NCBI RefSeq assembly: GCF_900445255.1
Contig: NZ_UAPU01000005.1
Span: forward strand, 259,001 to 323,000
From: Anaerobiospirillum thomasii
GTDB taxonomy: Bacteria > Pseudomonadota > Gammaproteobacteria > Enterobacterales > Succinivibrionaceae
Direction: 5' to 3'
Length of the DNA stretch: 64,000 bases
The first letter of the stretch is position 1. Every line of letters starts with the position of its first letter. Made by a program: the position numbers and the translations under genes. Below the pieces are notes generated by a model. That model was not told where the DNA came from. It ran no database searches and saw nothing but the letters and a program-made list of their open reading frames with translations. This document shows, piece by piece, positions 1-9,632 of the stretch.

Positions 1-1
1 A

Positions 2-136
2 ACCGAAGATGGAGAGGTAATGGCTGTTGAGCATAAAGAATATGCTGTATATGGCATACAATTCCACCCCGAGTCCATCCTGACACCGTGCGGCAGGCAG
101 ATTCTGAATAATTTTATAAAGGTATATAAAAAATGA
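2..136 (+). CDS. trpG: Anthranilate synthase glutamine amidotransferase, C-terminal end (partial)
   Basis: Only the last 44 codons are present; the gene enters from the left edge of the window. The segment [13 protein letters not shown] carries the conserved His and Glu of the class I glutamine amidotransferase triad (HPE). This subunit supplies ammonia from glutamine to the TrpE subunit for anthranilate synthesis. The stop codon overlaps the trpD start as ATGA, so translation is probably coupled. The remnant alone cannot exclude a PabA-type paralogue, but its place before trpD makes TrpG the sensible call. Confidence 0.88.
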   Translation, partial: TEDGEVMAVEHKEYAVYGIQFHPESILTPCGRQILNNFIKVYKK

Positions 137-1161
137 TAAAAGAAGCCATTGTAAAAATAGTAAGTAAAGAAGATCTCTCATATGATGAGGCATTTACTGT
201 TATGAATGAAATTATGAGCGGAACTACAACACCTACTCAAAATGCAGCATTTCTGGCAGCTTTGTCTACAAAAAGTGCCAGAGCTGAAACTGCAGATGAA
301 ATTGCAGGCTGTGCTGCTGCAATGCGCGCCCATGCTACACAAGTAAATACAGATATGGAGGTCTTTGATATTGTAGGAACAGGCGGAGATAATGCCAACA
401 GTTTTAATATATCCACAACAGCAGCTTTTGTTATTGCTGCCTCTGGCATCAGGGTGGCAAAGCATGGCAACAGGGCAGCCTCATCATTGTGTGGAACAGC
501 TGACTGCCTTGAGGCTTTAGGCGTTAACATTGAGCAAAGTCCTCAAATGTGTCTTGATCTTTTAAATAATGTTGGCATGTGTTTTTTCTTTGCTCAGAAA
601 TATCACAGCTCCATGAAGTATGTAAGTTCAATTCGCAGGGAGCTTGGGTTTAGGACAGTATTCAATATTCTTGGGCCTCTTACTAATCCTGCATCTCCTT
701 CTTTGCAGCTGCTTGGCGTATATGATGACTATCTTGTAGAGCCTTTAGCCCATGTTTTGATTAACCTTGGAGTCAGGAGGGGTATGGTGGTCTATGGTCA
801 TGACAGATTAGATGAAATTTCGCTGTGTGCTCCTACCTCTGTATGCGAAATTAAAAACGGATGGTTTAAATCATATGTAATAAAGCCAGAGAAGTTTGGT
901 TTTAAACGCTGCAGCAGAGAAGATCTAAAAGGTGGCAGGCCAGAGGACAATGCACAAATTACTGTAGATATACTAAATGGAGACAGAGGGCATAAGAGAA
1001 ATGCTGTATTGCTCAATGCAGGAGCCTCTCTTTATATAGGCGGCAGGGCTCAGAGCATAGAAGAGGGAATTGCACTTGCATCTTCAATTATTGATTCAGG
1101 CAAAGCCCTTGAGACTTTAAACAGATTTATTAAATTCAGCCATGGCAAGGAGGTGCAGTGA
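133..1161 (+). CDS. trpD: Anthranilate phosphoribosyltransferase TrpD
   Basis: This 342-residue protein transfers phosphoribosyl from PRPP to anthranilate, the second committed step of tryptophan synthesis in the cytoplasm. The PRPP-binding glycine-rich loop [14 protein letters not shown] begins at residue 82 and the conserved KHGNRAASS segment at residue 110. Its length is normal for a stand-alone TrpD, so it is not fused to TrpG as it is in Escherichia coli. The start overlaps the trpG stop by four bases and the stop overlaps the trpC start, which indicates one transcript with coupled translation. Confidence 0.97.
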   Translation: MIKEAIVKIVSKEDLSYDEAFTVMNEIMSGTTTPTQNAAFLAALSTKSARAETADEIAGCAAAMRAHATQVNTDMEVFDIVGTGGDNANSFNISTTAAFVIAASGIRVAKHGNRAASSLCGTADCLEALGVNIEQSPQMCLDLLNNVGMCFFFAQKYHSSMKYVSSIRRELGFRTVFNILGPLTNPASPSLQLLGVYDDYLVEPLAHVLINLGVRRGMVVYGHDRLDEISLCAPTSVCEIKNGWFKSYVIKPEKFGFKRCSREDLKGGRPEDNAQITVDILNGDRGHKRNAVLLNAGASLYIGGRAQSIEEGIALASSIIDSGKALETLNRFIKFSHGKEVQ

Positions 1162-1943
1162 TGAGCATTTTAGACAGGCTTGCAGACTATGCACTGATAC
1201 GCACAGCACAGGCTAAAAAAATCAAATCTGCAGAGCAGATTAAAGATGAGGCCTTGTCTTTGCCAAAAGGCAGTTTTGCCTTTGAACAGGCTCTTAAAAA
1301 AGATGGCATGTCATTTATCTGTGAGTGTAAAAAAGCATCTCCGTCAAAAGGACTTATAGATAGCGTCTATCCATACCTGCATATTGCCAAAACATATGAA
1401 CAGGCAGGGGCTGACTGTATATCTGTACTGACTGAGCCCAAATGGTTTATGGGCAGTAACGAGCATTTAAAAGAAATTGCCGGCTCTGTTTTACTTCCAT
1501 GTCTGCGCAAGGATTTTACTGTAGATGAATATATGATTTACGAGGCCAAAGTGTGCAGAGCGTCTGCTGTACTTTTAATATGTTCCATATTAAGTCAGAG
1601 GCAGATAGAAAGATATATCAAAATCTGTGATGAACTTGGGCTTTCGGCTCTGGTTGAAGTACACGATGAACAGGAGATCTCTGTGGCTTTAGATGCTGGA
1701 GCCAGAATTATAGGTGTTAACAACCGTAATCTAAAAGATTTCTCCGTTGATACTTCAAACAGTATCAGGCTCAGATCTAAGGTGCCATCTGATGTGCTTT
1801 TTGTTTCAGAAAGCGGTGTCAGCAGCGCTGATGATGTTAAAAGGCTCAGGGACATAGGTACCGATGCTGTTCTTATAGGAGAGGCACTGATGAAAGAGGA
1901 TGATAAAACATCAAAGCTTGCCATACTAAGAGGACATGTATGA
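1161..1943 (+). CDS. trpC: Indole-3-glycerol phosphate synthase TrpC (monofunctional)
   Basis: This protein of about 260 residues closes the indole ring from carboxyphenylaminodeoxyribulose phosphate. Visible family motifs are ECKKASPSKGLI near residue 56, VLTEPKWFMGS, LRKDF, GVNNRNL and the C-terminal SESGVSS phosphate-binding segment. In enteric bacteria TrpC is fused to TrpF; here the protein ends at the normal length of the single domain and trpF follows as a separate gene. The ATG at 1161 is preferred over a GTG at 1158 because an AGGAGG ribosome binding site lies about seven bases upstream. Confidence 0.97.
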   Translation: MSILDRLADYALIRTAQAKKIKSAEQIKDEALSLPKGSFAFEQALKKDGMSFICECKKASPSKGLIDSVYPYLHIAKTYEQAGADCISVLTEPKWFMGSNEHLKEIAGSVLLPCLRKDFTVDEYMIYEAKVCRASAVLLICSILSQRQIERYIKICDELGLSALVEVHDEQEISVALDAGARIIGVNNRNLKDFSVDTSNSIRLRSKVPSDVLFVSESGVSSADDVKRLRDIGTDAVLIGEALMKEDDKTSKLAILRGHV

Positions 1944-2542
1944 TAAAGATTAAATTCTGTGGACTCAGCCGCCTTTGTGATATTGAGGCTGTCAATGAGA
2001 TGTCACCTGAGTATATAGGTTTTGTTTTTACCGGCAAAAGCAGTCGTTATGTGTCAGAACAGAAGGCTTCGCAGTTAAAAAGCCTGCTGAGCCGTCATAT
2101 CAAGGCAGTAGGTGTTTTTGTCGATGCAGAGCCTAGATATATAGCAGATCTTATACATGCAGGCATTATTGATATGGTTCAGCTTCATGGCAATGAAGAT
2201 AATGCTTATATAGATAATCTGCGTCTTTTAACAGATAAGCCTATTATAAAGGCATTTGAGGTAAAAACCTGCACAGATATAGAGACTGTAAATCACAGTA
2301 GCGCAGATTATGTATTGCTCGATTCAGGCAAAGGATCTGGTGTCGTATTTGACTGGAAGCTTATAGATAAAGTTAACAGATCATACTTTTTAGCAGGTGG
2401 GCTTAATGTTTGTAATGTGCAAGATGCTGTAAAAAACCTCCATCCCTTTGCTGTGGATGTAAGCTCCGGAATAGAAACTGACGGAGTGAAAGATAAAGCA
2501 AAAATGATGGAATTTATAAAAGCAGTCAGATCAGGAAAATAA
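1940..2542 (+). CDS. trpF: Phosphoribosylanthranilate isomerase TrpF (monofunctional)
   Basis: This 200-residue TIM-barrel protein isomerises N-(5-phosphoribosyl)anthranilate, the reaction just before TrpC. The N-terminal IKFCGLSR contains the catalytic Cys, QLHGNED is the conserved barrel motif, LLDSGKGSG carries the catalytic Asp, and AGGLN and DVSSGIE form the phosphate site. It starts inside the trpC stop as ATGA. The separate gene is unlike the TrpC-TrpF fusion of most enteric gammaproteobacteria. Confidence 0.96.
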   Translation: MIKIKFCGLSRLCDIEAVNEMSPEYIGFVFTGKSSRYVSEQKASQLKSLLSRHIKAVGVFVDAEPRYIADLIHAGIIDMVQLHGNEDNAYIDNLRLLTDKPIIKAFEVKTCTDIETVNHSSADYVLLDSGKGSGVVFDWKLIDKVNRSYFLAGGLNVCNVQDAVKNLHPFAVDVSSGIETDGVKDKAKMMEFIKAVRSGK

Positions 2543-2545
2543 AAT

Positions 2546-3736
2546 ATGAAAAGTACAAATGGACGCTTTGGAATTCATGGTGGACAGTATATACCAGAAA
2601 CACTTATGAATGCGGTAATTGAGCTTGAAACAGCTTATTCTCACTATAAAAATGATCCTCAGTTCAACCTGGAGCTCTCAGAGCTTTTTAATCAGTATGC
2701 AGGTAGACCTTCACTGCTTTATTTTGCCAAAAATATGACAGAGGATTTAAAAGGAGCCAGAATATATTTAAAAAGAGAAGATCTCAATCACACAGGAGCC
2801 CATAAGATTAATAATGTGCTCGGACAGGCACTGCTTGCAAGAAAAATGGGTAAAACAAGACTTATAGCAGAAACAGGTGCAGGGCAGCATGGTGTGGCTA
2901 CAGCCACAGCGGCGGCTCTGATGGGGCTTGAGTGCGTTGTGTTTATGGGACAGGTGGATATTCAAAGGCAGGCTCTTAATGTTTATAAGATGAAACTGCT
3001 TGGGGCTGAAGTAATACCTGTAACATCAGGCACGGCCACATTAAAAGATGCTGTATCTGAGGCTCTGCGCGAGTGGACCTCCCGTATTGCTGATACGCAC
3101 TACTGTCTAGGATCTGTAATGGGCCCTCATCCTTTTCCAACCATGGTGCGTGATTTTCAGGCTGTTATCTCCAAAGAAATAAAGCTGCAGATGATGCAGG
3201 CTGAAGGAAGACTGCCTGATGTGGTTATAGCCTGTGTTGGCGGAGGCTCTAATGCTATTGGCAGCTTCTACCATTTTATTGAAGATAAAAATGTAAGACT
3301 GATTGGATGCGAGGCTGGAGGCTATGGTATAGATACAAAGCAAACAGCAGCAACTATAGCTACCGGCAGACTGGGTATTTTTCATGGCATGAAATCATAC
3401 TTCTGTCAAAACAGCGATGGTCAGATATCACCTGTACATTCAATTTCAGCAGGTCTTGATTATCCAGGCATCGGTCCTGAACATGCCTATCTCCACGATC
3501 AAAAACGTGCCGAGTATGTTGCAGTTACCGATGATGAGGCCGTAGATGCCTTTGAGTATCTGTCAAGAACTGAAGGTATTATTCCTGCCATTGAGTCTGC
3601 GCATGCTGTGGCACAGGGCATAAAAATAGCACCTTTACTTGATAAGGATAAAATTGTTGTGATTACCATCTCAGGCAGGGGGGACAAAGATTGTGTGTCT
3701 ATTGCACGTTATAGAGGAGAGGATATACATGAATAA
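2546..3736 (+). CDS. trpB: Tryptophan synthase beta chain TrpB
   Basis: This 396-residue PLP enzyme condenses indole with serine. Lys87 in HTGAHKINN is the residue expected to hold pyridoxal phosphate, and GGGSNAIG is the cofactor phosphate loop. The N-terminus [14 protein letters not shown] is full length. It begins three bases after the trpF stop, and its own end overlaps the trpA start by eight bases, consistent with a coupled TrpA2B2 complex. Confidence 0.98.
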   Translation: MKSTNGRFGIHGGQYIPETLMNAVIELETAYSHYKNDPQFNLELSELFNQYAGRPSLLYFAKNMTEDLKGARIYLKREDLNHTGAHKINNVLGQALLARKMGKTRLIAETGAGQHGVATATAAALMGLECVVFMGQVDIQRQALNVYKMKLLGAEVIPVTSGTATLKDAVSEALREWTSRIADTHYCLGSVMGPHPFPTMVRDFQAVISKEIKLQMMQAEGRLPDVVIACVGGGSNAIGSFYHFIEDKNVRLIGCEAGGYGIDTKQTAATIATGRLGIFHGMKSYFCQNSDGQISPVHSISAGLDYPGIGPEHAYLHDQKRAEYVAVTDDEAVDAFEYLSRTEGIIPAIESAHAVAQGIKIAPLLDKDKIVVITISGRGDKDCVSIARYRGEDIHE

Positions 3737-4508
3737 GATCTACAAAGCCTTTGAAAATGGTAAGGCCTTTATACCTTTTATAACCTGTGGCGATCCTGAT
3801 CTTGAAACTACTGGCAAAGCAGTGCGTGAGGCTGTTGCAAATGGTGCCGATCTTATAGAGCTTGGTATCCCTTTTTCTGATCCAACAGCCGAAGGTCCTG
3901 TAATTCAGAGCGCCAATCTAAGGGCACTTAACAATGGCATCAGCACAGATAAAATCTTTAATTTTGTTGAGCAGCTATGCCATGATGTAAAAGTTCCTCT
4001 GGTTTTTATGACATACACTAATGTGATCTTTTCATATGGTAAAGAGACTTTTATTTCAAAATGCAGGGAACTTGGGGTTGACGGGCTGATTTTACCCGAT
4101 CTGCCTTTTGAAGAAAAAGGTGAGTTTCTGCCTGTCTGCCGTAAGTATGATATTGCATTGATCTCTATGATAGCGCCTACTTCTGAAAACAGGATATCCA
4201 TGATAGCAAGAGAGGCTGAGGGCTTTTTGTATATTGTGTCCAGTCTTGGAGTGACAGGAGTAAGAAGTGAAATTAAAACAGATCTTGTCTCTATTGTTAA
4301 AACAGTAAAGGACAATACAGACATACCATGTGCCATAGGCTTTGGTATCAGTACTCCAGAGCAGGCAGGCTACATGGCCGGCATATCAGACGGTGTTATT
4401 GTAGGTTCAGCCATTATCAAATTTTTTGAACAGTACGGTACGCAGGCGCCTGCGTATATAGGCAGATTTGTCAATAAGATGAAATCTGCCATAACATCTA
4501 ATACGTGA
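3729..4508 (+). CDS. trpA: Tryptophan synthase alpha chain TrpA
   Basis: This 259-residue TIM-barrel subunit cleaves indole-3-glycerol phosphate and channels indole to TrpB. Glu44 in [11 protein letters not shown] matches catalytic Glu49 of the E. coli enzyme. The position matching E. coli Asp60 is a Glu (Glu55 in DPTAEGP), a conservative change. The ATG at 3729 is chosen over an upstream in-frame alternative because it gives the normal N-terminus [17 protein letters not shown] and sits behind GAGAGGA. It is the last gene of the operon. Confidence 0.96.
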   Translation: MNKIYKAFENGKAFIPFITCGDPDLETTGKAVREAVANGADLIELGIPFSDPTAEGPVIQSANLRALNNGISTDKIFNFVEQLCHDVKVPLVFMTYTNVIFSYGKETFISKCRELGVDGLILPDLPFEEKGEFLPVCRKYDIALISMIAPTSENRISMIAREAEGFLYIVSSLGVTGVRSEIKTDLVSIVKTVKDNTDIPCAIGFGISTPEQAGYMAGISDGVIVGSAIIKFFEQYGTQAPAYIGRFVNKMKSAITSNT

Positions 4509-4609
4509 TATGGCCTATTTGTAAGTATGCATCCTTTGAGAGTACAGTATCTTAAAATAAAGATACATATTATGTTCAATACAGGCAAATTGGGCAGATA
4601 TTAAACAAC

Positions 4610-4639
4610 TGCCAAATATATTGTTGCATATATTTGGCA
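4610..4639 (+). terminator. Stem-loop after trpA, possible terminator
   Basis: TGCCAAATATA and TATATTTGGCA form a perfect 11-bp inverted repeat around an 8-base loop, about 100 bases behind the trpA stop. There is no uridine run after it, so it may be a processing hairpin rather than an intrinsic terminator. Confidence 0.35.
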
Positions 4640-4746
4640 CTGACAAAGATGTTGTATAGCAGCTGCACTAGACTTATCCATATAGTCAGCGGCAGCTGTT
4701 ATCATGCACTTCTCTTTCGTCTAACCTATGTTTAAATATCCTTGCA

Positions 4747-4810
4747 ATAATCGGGTAGCCCTTTCGGGCTCCCACACCACCCACCGTACCGTTCGGTAGT
4801 AGGGCGGTTC
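4747..4810 (-). ncRNA. Group II intron domains V and VI
   Basis: On the minus strand CCGCCC and GGGTGG pair around an inner TACCGAACGGTA hairpin, as expected for domain V. This is followed by a GGGAGCCC-GAAA-GGGCTACCC hairpin that fits domain VI, with an unpaired A available as branch point. It lies directly behind the reverse transcriptase stop codon. The assignment rests on hand pairing only. Confidence 0.6.
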
Positions 4811-5557
4811 CTAACAAGCGCTAGAGATCCTTGAATGCAGGGTCTCTAGCTCCGCGGTTATAGTTGTCCAGCCCTCGTTTATCAGTATCTGATTGTTAAG
4901 TGCTCTGTGGATCCCTTGGTTTTTCGATAGTTTCCAATAACTGTTTGAGCTGTATGCCATAGTGCCATCTCCGATGGCGGGGGCTTTTGACCATCTCAGC
5001 TTGAACTGTCTGTAGCGGTTTTGTGGGGTCTTCCATTGTTTCCATAGGAGTTGCCTGACGCGTCTTCTGATCCAAGCATCGATTTTCCTTGCCCATGATG
5101 TTGGTATGGCTTCACCAAAGTAGTTTACCCACCCTCTGAGTAGATACTTCAGCTTAGCTTTGACGACAGCAATGCCGCCTTTACACCTTCTATCTAGTAT
5201 GAGCTTTACCTTTTCCTTGAGTTTCTTCCTCTTTTTGTCGTGCACAGTTGTGAAATATTGATCCTTTGGCTTTGCCTGCTTTCTTGTCTTTGAGACACAT
5301 CTAGCGCTTAGAAATGCAAAACCTAGGAATTGCATATCCTTGCCGACATGCACTATTTTGGTTTTCTCTCTGTTCACCTTGAGGAATAGCTTGTCCTCTA
5401 TATACCGTGTTACCCACTCTAAAACTCTCTCTGCACTTTTCCTGCTACTGCAGAATATGCACATGTCGTCGGCGTATCTGACAAATTTCCTGTCTCTGGC
5501 GTCCAACAGTTGATCGAGTTCGTTGAGGAGTATGTTTGCAAGTACCGGACTACACAC
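4811..5557 (-). pseudogene. ltrA: Group II intron reverse transcriptase/maturase, C-terminal part
   Basis: About 248 residues of the C-terminal half of an intron-encoded reverse transcriptase. It begins in the conserved CSPVLANILLNELD segment, has the catalytic YADD in VRYADDMCIF, and continues into the maturase (X/thumb) region WVNYFGEAIPTSWARKIDAWIRRR, ending in GWTTITAELETLHSRISSAC with no endonuclease domain. The N-terminal half lies about 3.5 kb away at 9030-9632, separated by the RIT insertion. The GTG at 5557 is only the first possible in-frame start after the break, so this piece is very likely not functional alone. Confidence 0.88.
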
Positions 5558-5561
5558 AGCC

Positions 5562-5593
5562 CCTTATGTAGATATAGATATTATGCCAAGTTA
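5562..5593 (+). repeat. RIT copy 1 terminal inverted repeat, gene C side
   Basis: A 32-bp terminus beginning CCTTATGTAG and ending TGCCAAGTTA, the exact reverse complement of 8971-9002. A shorter inverted copy of its inner 13 bases (TAACTTGGCATAA) lies 40 bases further in at 5634-5646, probably a second recombinase binding arm. Confidence 0.85.
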
Positions 5594-5652
5594 GTATAGT
5601 TTTTAAATTGATTTTTATAAACTTTCATTTTTTTAACTTGGCATAAATATTA

Positions 5653-6672
5653 TTATTTAAGAGAGTTCAAAAATTGCATTAGATCTTGATCTTTATTCCA
5701 GTCTTGATATGTTGCTGACTCTGTAATAAGAGGTGCCAGCTTGCTAATTGCCTCATTTTTAAGCCTATTGTCAGCTCTGACGTATATCATTGTTGTTGAA
5801 ATATCTTCATGACCTAAAAAATCTCTAATATAGACTATATTAATGCCAGCCTCCAACATGTGCATAGCTTTTGAATGTCTAAACATATGACAATGAACAT
5901 GCTTAGGAAAAGAAGCATCTTGTCTACTAATAATACCAGCATATTTTTTAACAATATACGATATTCCATCTCGATTTATAGAATGGTTAAATCTGTTTGT
6001 AATCAAAAAATCAGTTCCTATAGCGTATTGGCGGTATCTTTTGATGTAATTGCGTATAATAGATGCAGTTTCATCAGATATTACTACTGTTCGAATTTTA
6101 TTTCCTTTTCCATGCAGTGTAACTGTAGAAATTGGCTCCAAAGATATATCTGCAATTTTAATATTGCAAAGTTCCTGTACCCTGCAGCCACTGTCATACA
6201 TCAGTGCTAAGATCATTCTATGTCTTAAACCTACGGCTGTATTAACATCTGGACTGTTTATAAGTTTAGCCATTTGCTCAGTGTTTAGGTAGGATATATC
6301 TTTCTGTGCAGATTTTTTAGATTTAATTCCTGCGATATTTTGTAAAGGCTCAATGTATTCAATTTTTTCAAGCTGTGCGAAATCACTAAATGCTTTTATA
6401 GCGGCAAGACGTTGATTGGCTGCAGATATGCTTGCTCCGGTACCTCTGTACCACTCTAAAAAATTTATTACGAGATCACGATTAAAATCCTTCATATAAA
6501 AAGAGTTGACCGACATATTTTTTTCTTCCTTGATGAATTTTAAAAACAGTTTTAGAGTGTCTCTATAGCTTAGGATTGTATTTTTAGAATAACATCTATG
6601 GCATGGTAGATACTCTGTTAAAAATTTTGTAACAATCTTTGCAAAATCAGTAGAATTCGCCATCATCTGCAT
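5653..6672 (-). CDS. RIT element tyrosine recombinase C
   Basis: A 339-residue tyrosine recombinase, the third gene of the trio. The N-terminal core-binding (SAM-like) domain spans roughly residues 10-110. The catalytic domain shows the first Arg in DSGCRVQEL, the HxxR box as HMFRH, the FLGHED box and the nucleophile Tyr in TTMIYVRA. It overlaps the preceding gene by 26 bases, so the trio is probably co-translated. Its sequence is identical to the protein at 28971-29990. It likely acts with the two other recombinases to cut and join the element ends; which of the three does chemistry is unknown. Confidence 0.93.
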   Translation of the reverse strand: MQMMANSTDFAKIVTKFLTEYLPCHRCYSKNTILSYRDTLKLFLKFIKEEKNMSVNSFYMKDFNRDLVINFLEWYRGTGASISAANQRLAAIKAFSDFAQLEKIEYIEPLQNIAGIKSKKSAQKDISYLNTEQMAKLINSPDVNTAVGLRHRMILALMYDSGCRVQELCNIKIADISLEPISTVTLHGKGNKIRTVVISDETASIIRNYIKRYRQYAIGTDFLITNRFNHSINRDGISYIVKKYAGIISRQDASFPKHVHCHMFRHSKAMHMLEAGINIVYIRDFLGHEDISTTMIYVRADNRLKNEAISKLAPLITESATYQDWNKDQDLMQFLNSLK

Positions 6673-7630
6673 CTACCTCCCTAATTAAATCTGGAAATGA
6701 TTGTTTCATTCTGTCTTTGATATAAGGAAACCTTTCTGATGTTAACTTAACGTAGTACGCAGTTTCATGAAAAGTTTCATGCCCAAGCATTGTGCGCAAA
6801 TACGGCAGGTAGGCCATTAGATCTTTTCCTTCATTAACCCATTTTCTCAAAATATTTACGCAATATGTATGACGAAAATCATGAACACGAGGGCCTTCGC
6901 CTGTATGGGGTATACCTGCCTTCTCTAAGTACCGCCGAAAATTATGGTATACATTAACCAAAGACATTGCGACTCCTGGTCGTATCATAAAAAAATACTC
7001 TTCGTCGTTTGAGTTGGTATGGATCTTTGCTTTTAAATCTCTGCATTTCTCTAAAAGCTTTGGATGGATTGGCACTAATCTTTCTTTTTTATTTTTTGCA
7101 TTTAAAATAGTTAAGACTCCGTCCTGTAAATTTATATTTTTTATTTTTATTAGCCGTAACTCTGAGACACGCAAACCACTTGTATATAGAACTCTAAAAA
7201 AAATAGGCATTACATCTTTACGGAAAGGGCATATGTCTTGTACAGAGTTACTTTGATCAACGTAGAAAAAGAATTTCTTAATTTCTTCATCTGAATAAAT
7301 ATGTGGCTCATATTTTTTCACTTTGCTCATTTTAACTTTTGGAGAAATATATGCCTTTATACCAATATCATTTAGATACTTACAAAATACGCGCAGACAA
7401 CTAATTCTTTTTAATTGGTTTGAAACTTTTTCATAATCTCTTTTCTTAGACCAAAGGTCACTTAACTCCTTTGTTATAACTTTGTCAGATAGATTATTTT
7501 CAATAAAAAAAGCATCAAGTTGTAAAAATGTTTCTTCATTATGGTTATATAAATAGCCAGAAGCTCTCTTTAATTCAACAAGATCTGCAAACTCTTGTTT
7601 AAAAACGCTTTTATAGGATTTTTTATTCAT
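6647..7630 (-). CDS. RIT element tyrosine recombinase B
   Basis: A 327-residue tyrosine recombinase, the middle gene of the trio. Catalytic signatures are TSGLRVSEL, VHDFRHTYC, LGHETFHETAYYVKL, so the Arg, His-x-x-Arg, His and Tyr positions are all present. The 8-base overlap with gene A and the 26-base overlap with gene C show tight coupling. This is the intact version of the gene that is broken by an insertion sequence in copy 2. Confidence 0.93.
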   Translation of the reverse strand: MNKKSYKSVFKQEFADLVELKRASGYLYNHNEETFLQLDAFFIENNLSDKVITKELSDLWSKKRDYEKVSNQLKRISCLRVFCKYLNDIGIKAYISPKVKMSKVKKYEPHIYSDEEIKKFFFYVDQSNSVQDICPFRKDVMPIFFRVLYTSGLRVSELRLIKIKNINLQDGVLTILNAKNKKERLVPIHPKLLEKCRDLKAKIHTNSNDEEYFFMIRPGVAMSLVNVYHNFRRYLEKAGIPHTGEGPRVHDFRHTYCVNILRKWVNEGKDLMAYLPYLRTMLGHETFHETAYYVKLTSERFPYIKDRMKQSFPDLIREVDADDGEFY

Positions 7631-8858
7631 TTCTAAAATCCTCGGGCTCTAGAGTACATTCAGCAAGTTTTTTTATATCTGTTTTAAGATATATAGCTGT
7701 AACATCTGGATCGGTGTGCCCAAGTATTTGTGTTATTACTGGCAAAGGTGTTTCAATCTCTAGCAGCAGAGAGCCAACGGAGTGCCGTAGAGAATGAAAT
7801 CCAGATCTTTTTTTGGAGCGACTATCAATTTTAGCCTTGCGCATATATTTAGTGACTATGTTTTGTAAATGACTATCATCGCTAAAAGGATCAAATGGTG
7901 GCATATGTTTTATAAAAACTACATCTGATTTATATGCTTTTGGCCTCGCATTTTTTATATAATCTATCACCGCCCATCCAATATAATCTGGGATTGGTAA
8001 GGATAGAGGCTTTTTTGTTTTATGTTGTATAATTGAGAGCTTTTTTTCTTCCCAATTAAAATTATTAAAGCGCAGTCTTTTTATATCACCAACTCTTAAC
8101 CCCAGAGTACAGGCAATTAAGATCATTGCATAATCTCTCTTACCTATAGGATTATTTCTATCTATGGCGGATAGCATCTTTTTAAGATCGTCTAAATCCC
8201 AGGAAGATGGAATATTTGCAGTCTTTGAAATATTTGGCACGTGTATCTTGTCAATGAAGTTTTCAACAATCATTCCAGATGAATGAAGAAAGCGTAAAAA
8301 GTGCCTTATACCACAGACTTGTTGCTCAACTGTTTTAAATTGAAAACCCGCAAATGTTTTAATGAAGTCGTGGCATGTTTTTGTCGTAATATCTTGTATA
8401 CCGGCAACTTTCCGTTGGGTAATGAAATCTAAAAAAACTTGCGATGTTTTTTTATAATGATTTATAGTCGATACAGACAGATCTGTATTTGATAAGAAAG
8501 AAGAGTATTTAGAAAATATATCTGACATGCTGTCATTTAATTTAATTGGATTTTTTGAGGCATAATATCTTCTAGTAAGAACCCTATGAAGTCTGTAATC
8601 CTCTAACATATGGACAACACGTAGAAGTTGAACTCTTTGCTGAGAAAGTACTTTATTTTCATATTTCTGAATAAAACTGTATTTGACCTCAAGATATTTT
8701 AGCCCTCTCTCCATATTGTATTCGGTGCTACCATATTCTTGTTTTAGAAAGTCATTTATTTTTCTCCACTCTTTTTTATAGAATTCAATAGTTCCTGATG
8801 AATAGTGATTTTCTGTAAGAAGTTGGTTTAAGCCTTCTGTAATCATTTCTAGTTTCAT
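7623..8858 (-). CDS. RIT element tyrosine recombinase A
   Basis: A 411-residue tyrosine recombinase, first gene of the trio and the longest. The N-terminal 220 residues hold two core-binding-like helical regions; the catalytic domain shows LGLRVGDIKRL, HSLRHSVGS, LGHTDPDVTAIYLK. About 110 bases of AT-rich leader separate it from the element end at 9002 and probably hold the promoter for all three genes. The protein is identical to that at 22792-24027. Confidence 0.93.
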   Translation of the reverse strand: MKLEMITEGLNQLLTENHYSSGTIEFYKKEWRKINDFLKQEYGSTEYNMERGLKYLEVKYSFIQKYENKVLSQQRVQLLRVVHMLEDYRLHRVLTRRYYASKNPIKLNDSMSDIFSKYSSFLSNTDLSVSTINHYKKTSQVFLDFITQRKVAGIQDITTKTCHDFIKTFAGFQFKTVEQQVCGIRHFLRFLHSSGMIVENFIDKIHVPNISKTANIPSSWDLDDLKKMLSAIDRNNPIGKRDYAMILIACTLGLRVGDIKRLRFNNFNWEEKKLSIIQHKTKKPLSLPIPDYIGWAVIDYIKNARPKAYKSDVVFIKHMPPFDPFSDDSHLQNIVTKYMRKAKIDSRSKKRSGFHSLRHSVGSLLLEIETPLPVITQILGHTDPDVTAIYLKTDIKKLAECTLEPEDFRNE

Positions 8859-8970
8859 AGTGATAACTCCTATGTAGTGAAATGATTTCAGATTAGCAAA
8901 TGGTCAATAATATAAAATTATGTAGAGTTGAAAAAATTAAAATTTATATAATTCAATTTGATAAATATGC

Positions 8971-9002
8971 TAACTTGGCATAATATCTATATCTACATAA
9001 GG
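8971..9002 (-). repeat. RIT copy 1 terminal inverted repeat, gene A side
   Basis: The 32-bp exact inverse of 5562-5593. It forms the upstream edge of the element, before recombinase A. Confidence 0.85.
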
Positions 9003-9006
9003 GGCT

Positions 9007-9026
9007 TTATGCCGAGCTCGGCATAA
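9007..9026. repeat. 20-bp perfect palindrome just outside RIT copy 1
   Basis: TTATGCCGAGCTCGGCATAA is its own reverse complement and lies between the reverse transcriptase fragment and the RIT terminus. It is not reverse transcriptase sequence, since the conserved TPQGG-x-xSP motif is interrupted here, and it is absent at copy 2. Its arms echo the TTATGCC/GGCATAA of the RIT ends. Confidence 0.8.
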
Positions 9027-9029
9027 GTT

Positions 9030-9632
9030 GCCCTGAGGGGTGCCCTTTGTGGTCTTATGACCAACTTTGCCGTTTTCACTGATTGGGGCTCTCATGAACC
9101 TATGTATCAGCGATATGACTCTTCCGTCCTTGATATTATTGCTTAAGACTTGGAGAAGCTTGCTGTGGTTCACAGTATCAAAGAATTTGCTTAGATCCAA
9201 ATCGATTACCCATTCTAGACCTTGGTTTACATACTCGCTTGCTTTCGCAATCGCGTCTTTGCAACCTCTGCCCGGGCGGAATCCGAAGCTATTGTCTGAG
9301 AATACCTTTTCATACTCCTCGCTTAGTACTTGCGCTATAGCCTGCTGTACAAAGCGATCTCGTACTGTTGGTATTCCCAAGGGTCGCTTCTCTCCATTAT
9401 CTTTTGGAATGTAGACTCTCAGAATTGGTTGTGGTCTGTATTTGCCGTTCCTAATCACCTCAGTGATTTCACCTGGGTGTGATTGTAAATACTCACAGAG
9501 TTCATCTGTGCGCATTCTATCGACACCCGCACTGCCTTTGTTTCTCAGCACACTGTGCAGAGCTCTTTTAAGGTTAGTGTAGTCGAGCACTCTCTCTAAG
9601 GTTATAGGTTCAATTTGCGATATATTACTCAT
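9030..9632 (-). pseudogene. ltrA: Group II intron reverse transcriptase, N-terminal part
   Basis: About 201 residues: the N-terminal template-binding region with NKGSAGVDRMRTDEL, RPQPILRVYIPKDNGEKRPLG-type finger motifs (IPKDNGEKRPLGIPTVRDR), FGFRPGRGC and the first catalytic Asp in DLDLSKFFDTVNH. Homology stops after KGTPQG, where the palindrome and RIT element begin; the frame then reads into the element and stops. The YADD half lies at 4811-5557. The two parts together give about 450 residues, normal for an endonuclease-free intron protein. Confidence 0.88.

Larger units (their letters stand above)
5562..9002 (-). mobile_element. Recombinase-in-trio (RIT) element, copy 1
   Basis: This 3441-bp element carries three consecutive overlapping tyrosine recombinase genes, all on the minus strand, between 32-bp perfect inverted repeats. 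That layout matches the known recombinase-in-trio class. It splits the group II intron reverse transcriptase. The boundary is supported by copy 2 at 22648-30081, which is the same length after removing its own insertion and whose proteins are identical. All three recombinases keep their catalytic residues, so the element may be active. Which bases belong to the element at the very ends (a shared GGCT follows the right end of both copies) is not certain. Confidence 0.87.

Noticed and set aside
5562-9030. Integron with attC-like palindrome
   Set aside because: The three recombinases and inverted ends define a RIT element; there is no IntI-specific insertion, no attI, and no cassette array.
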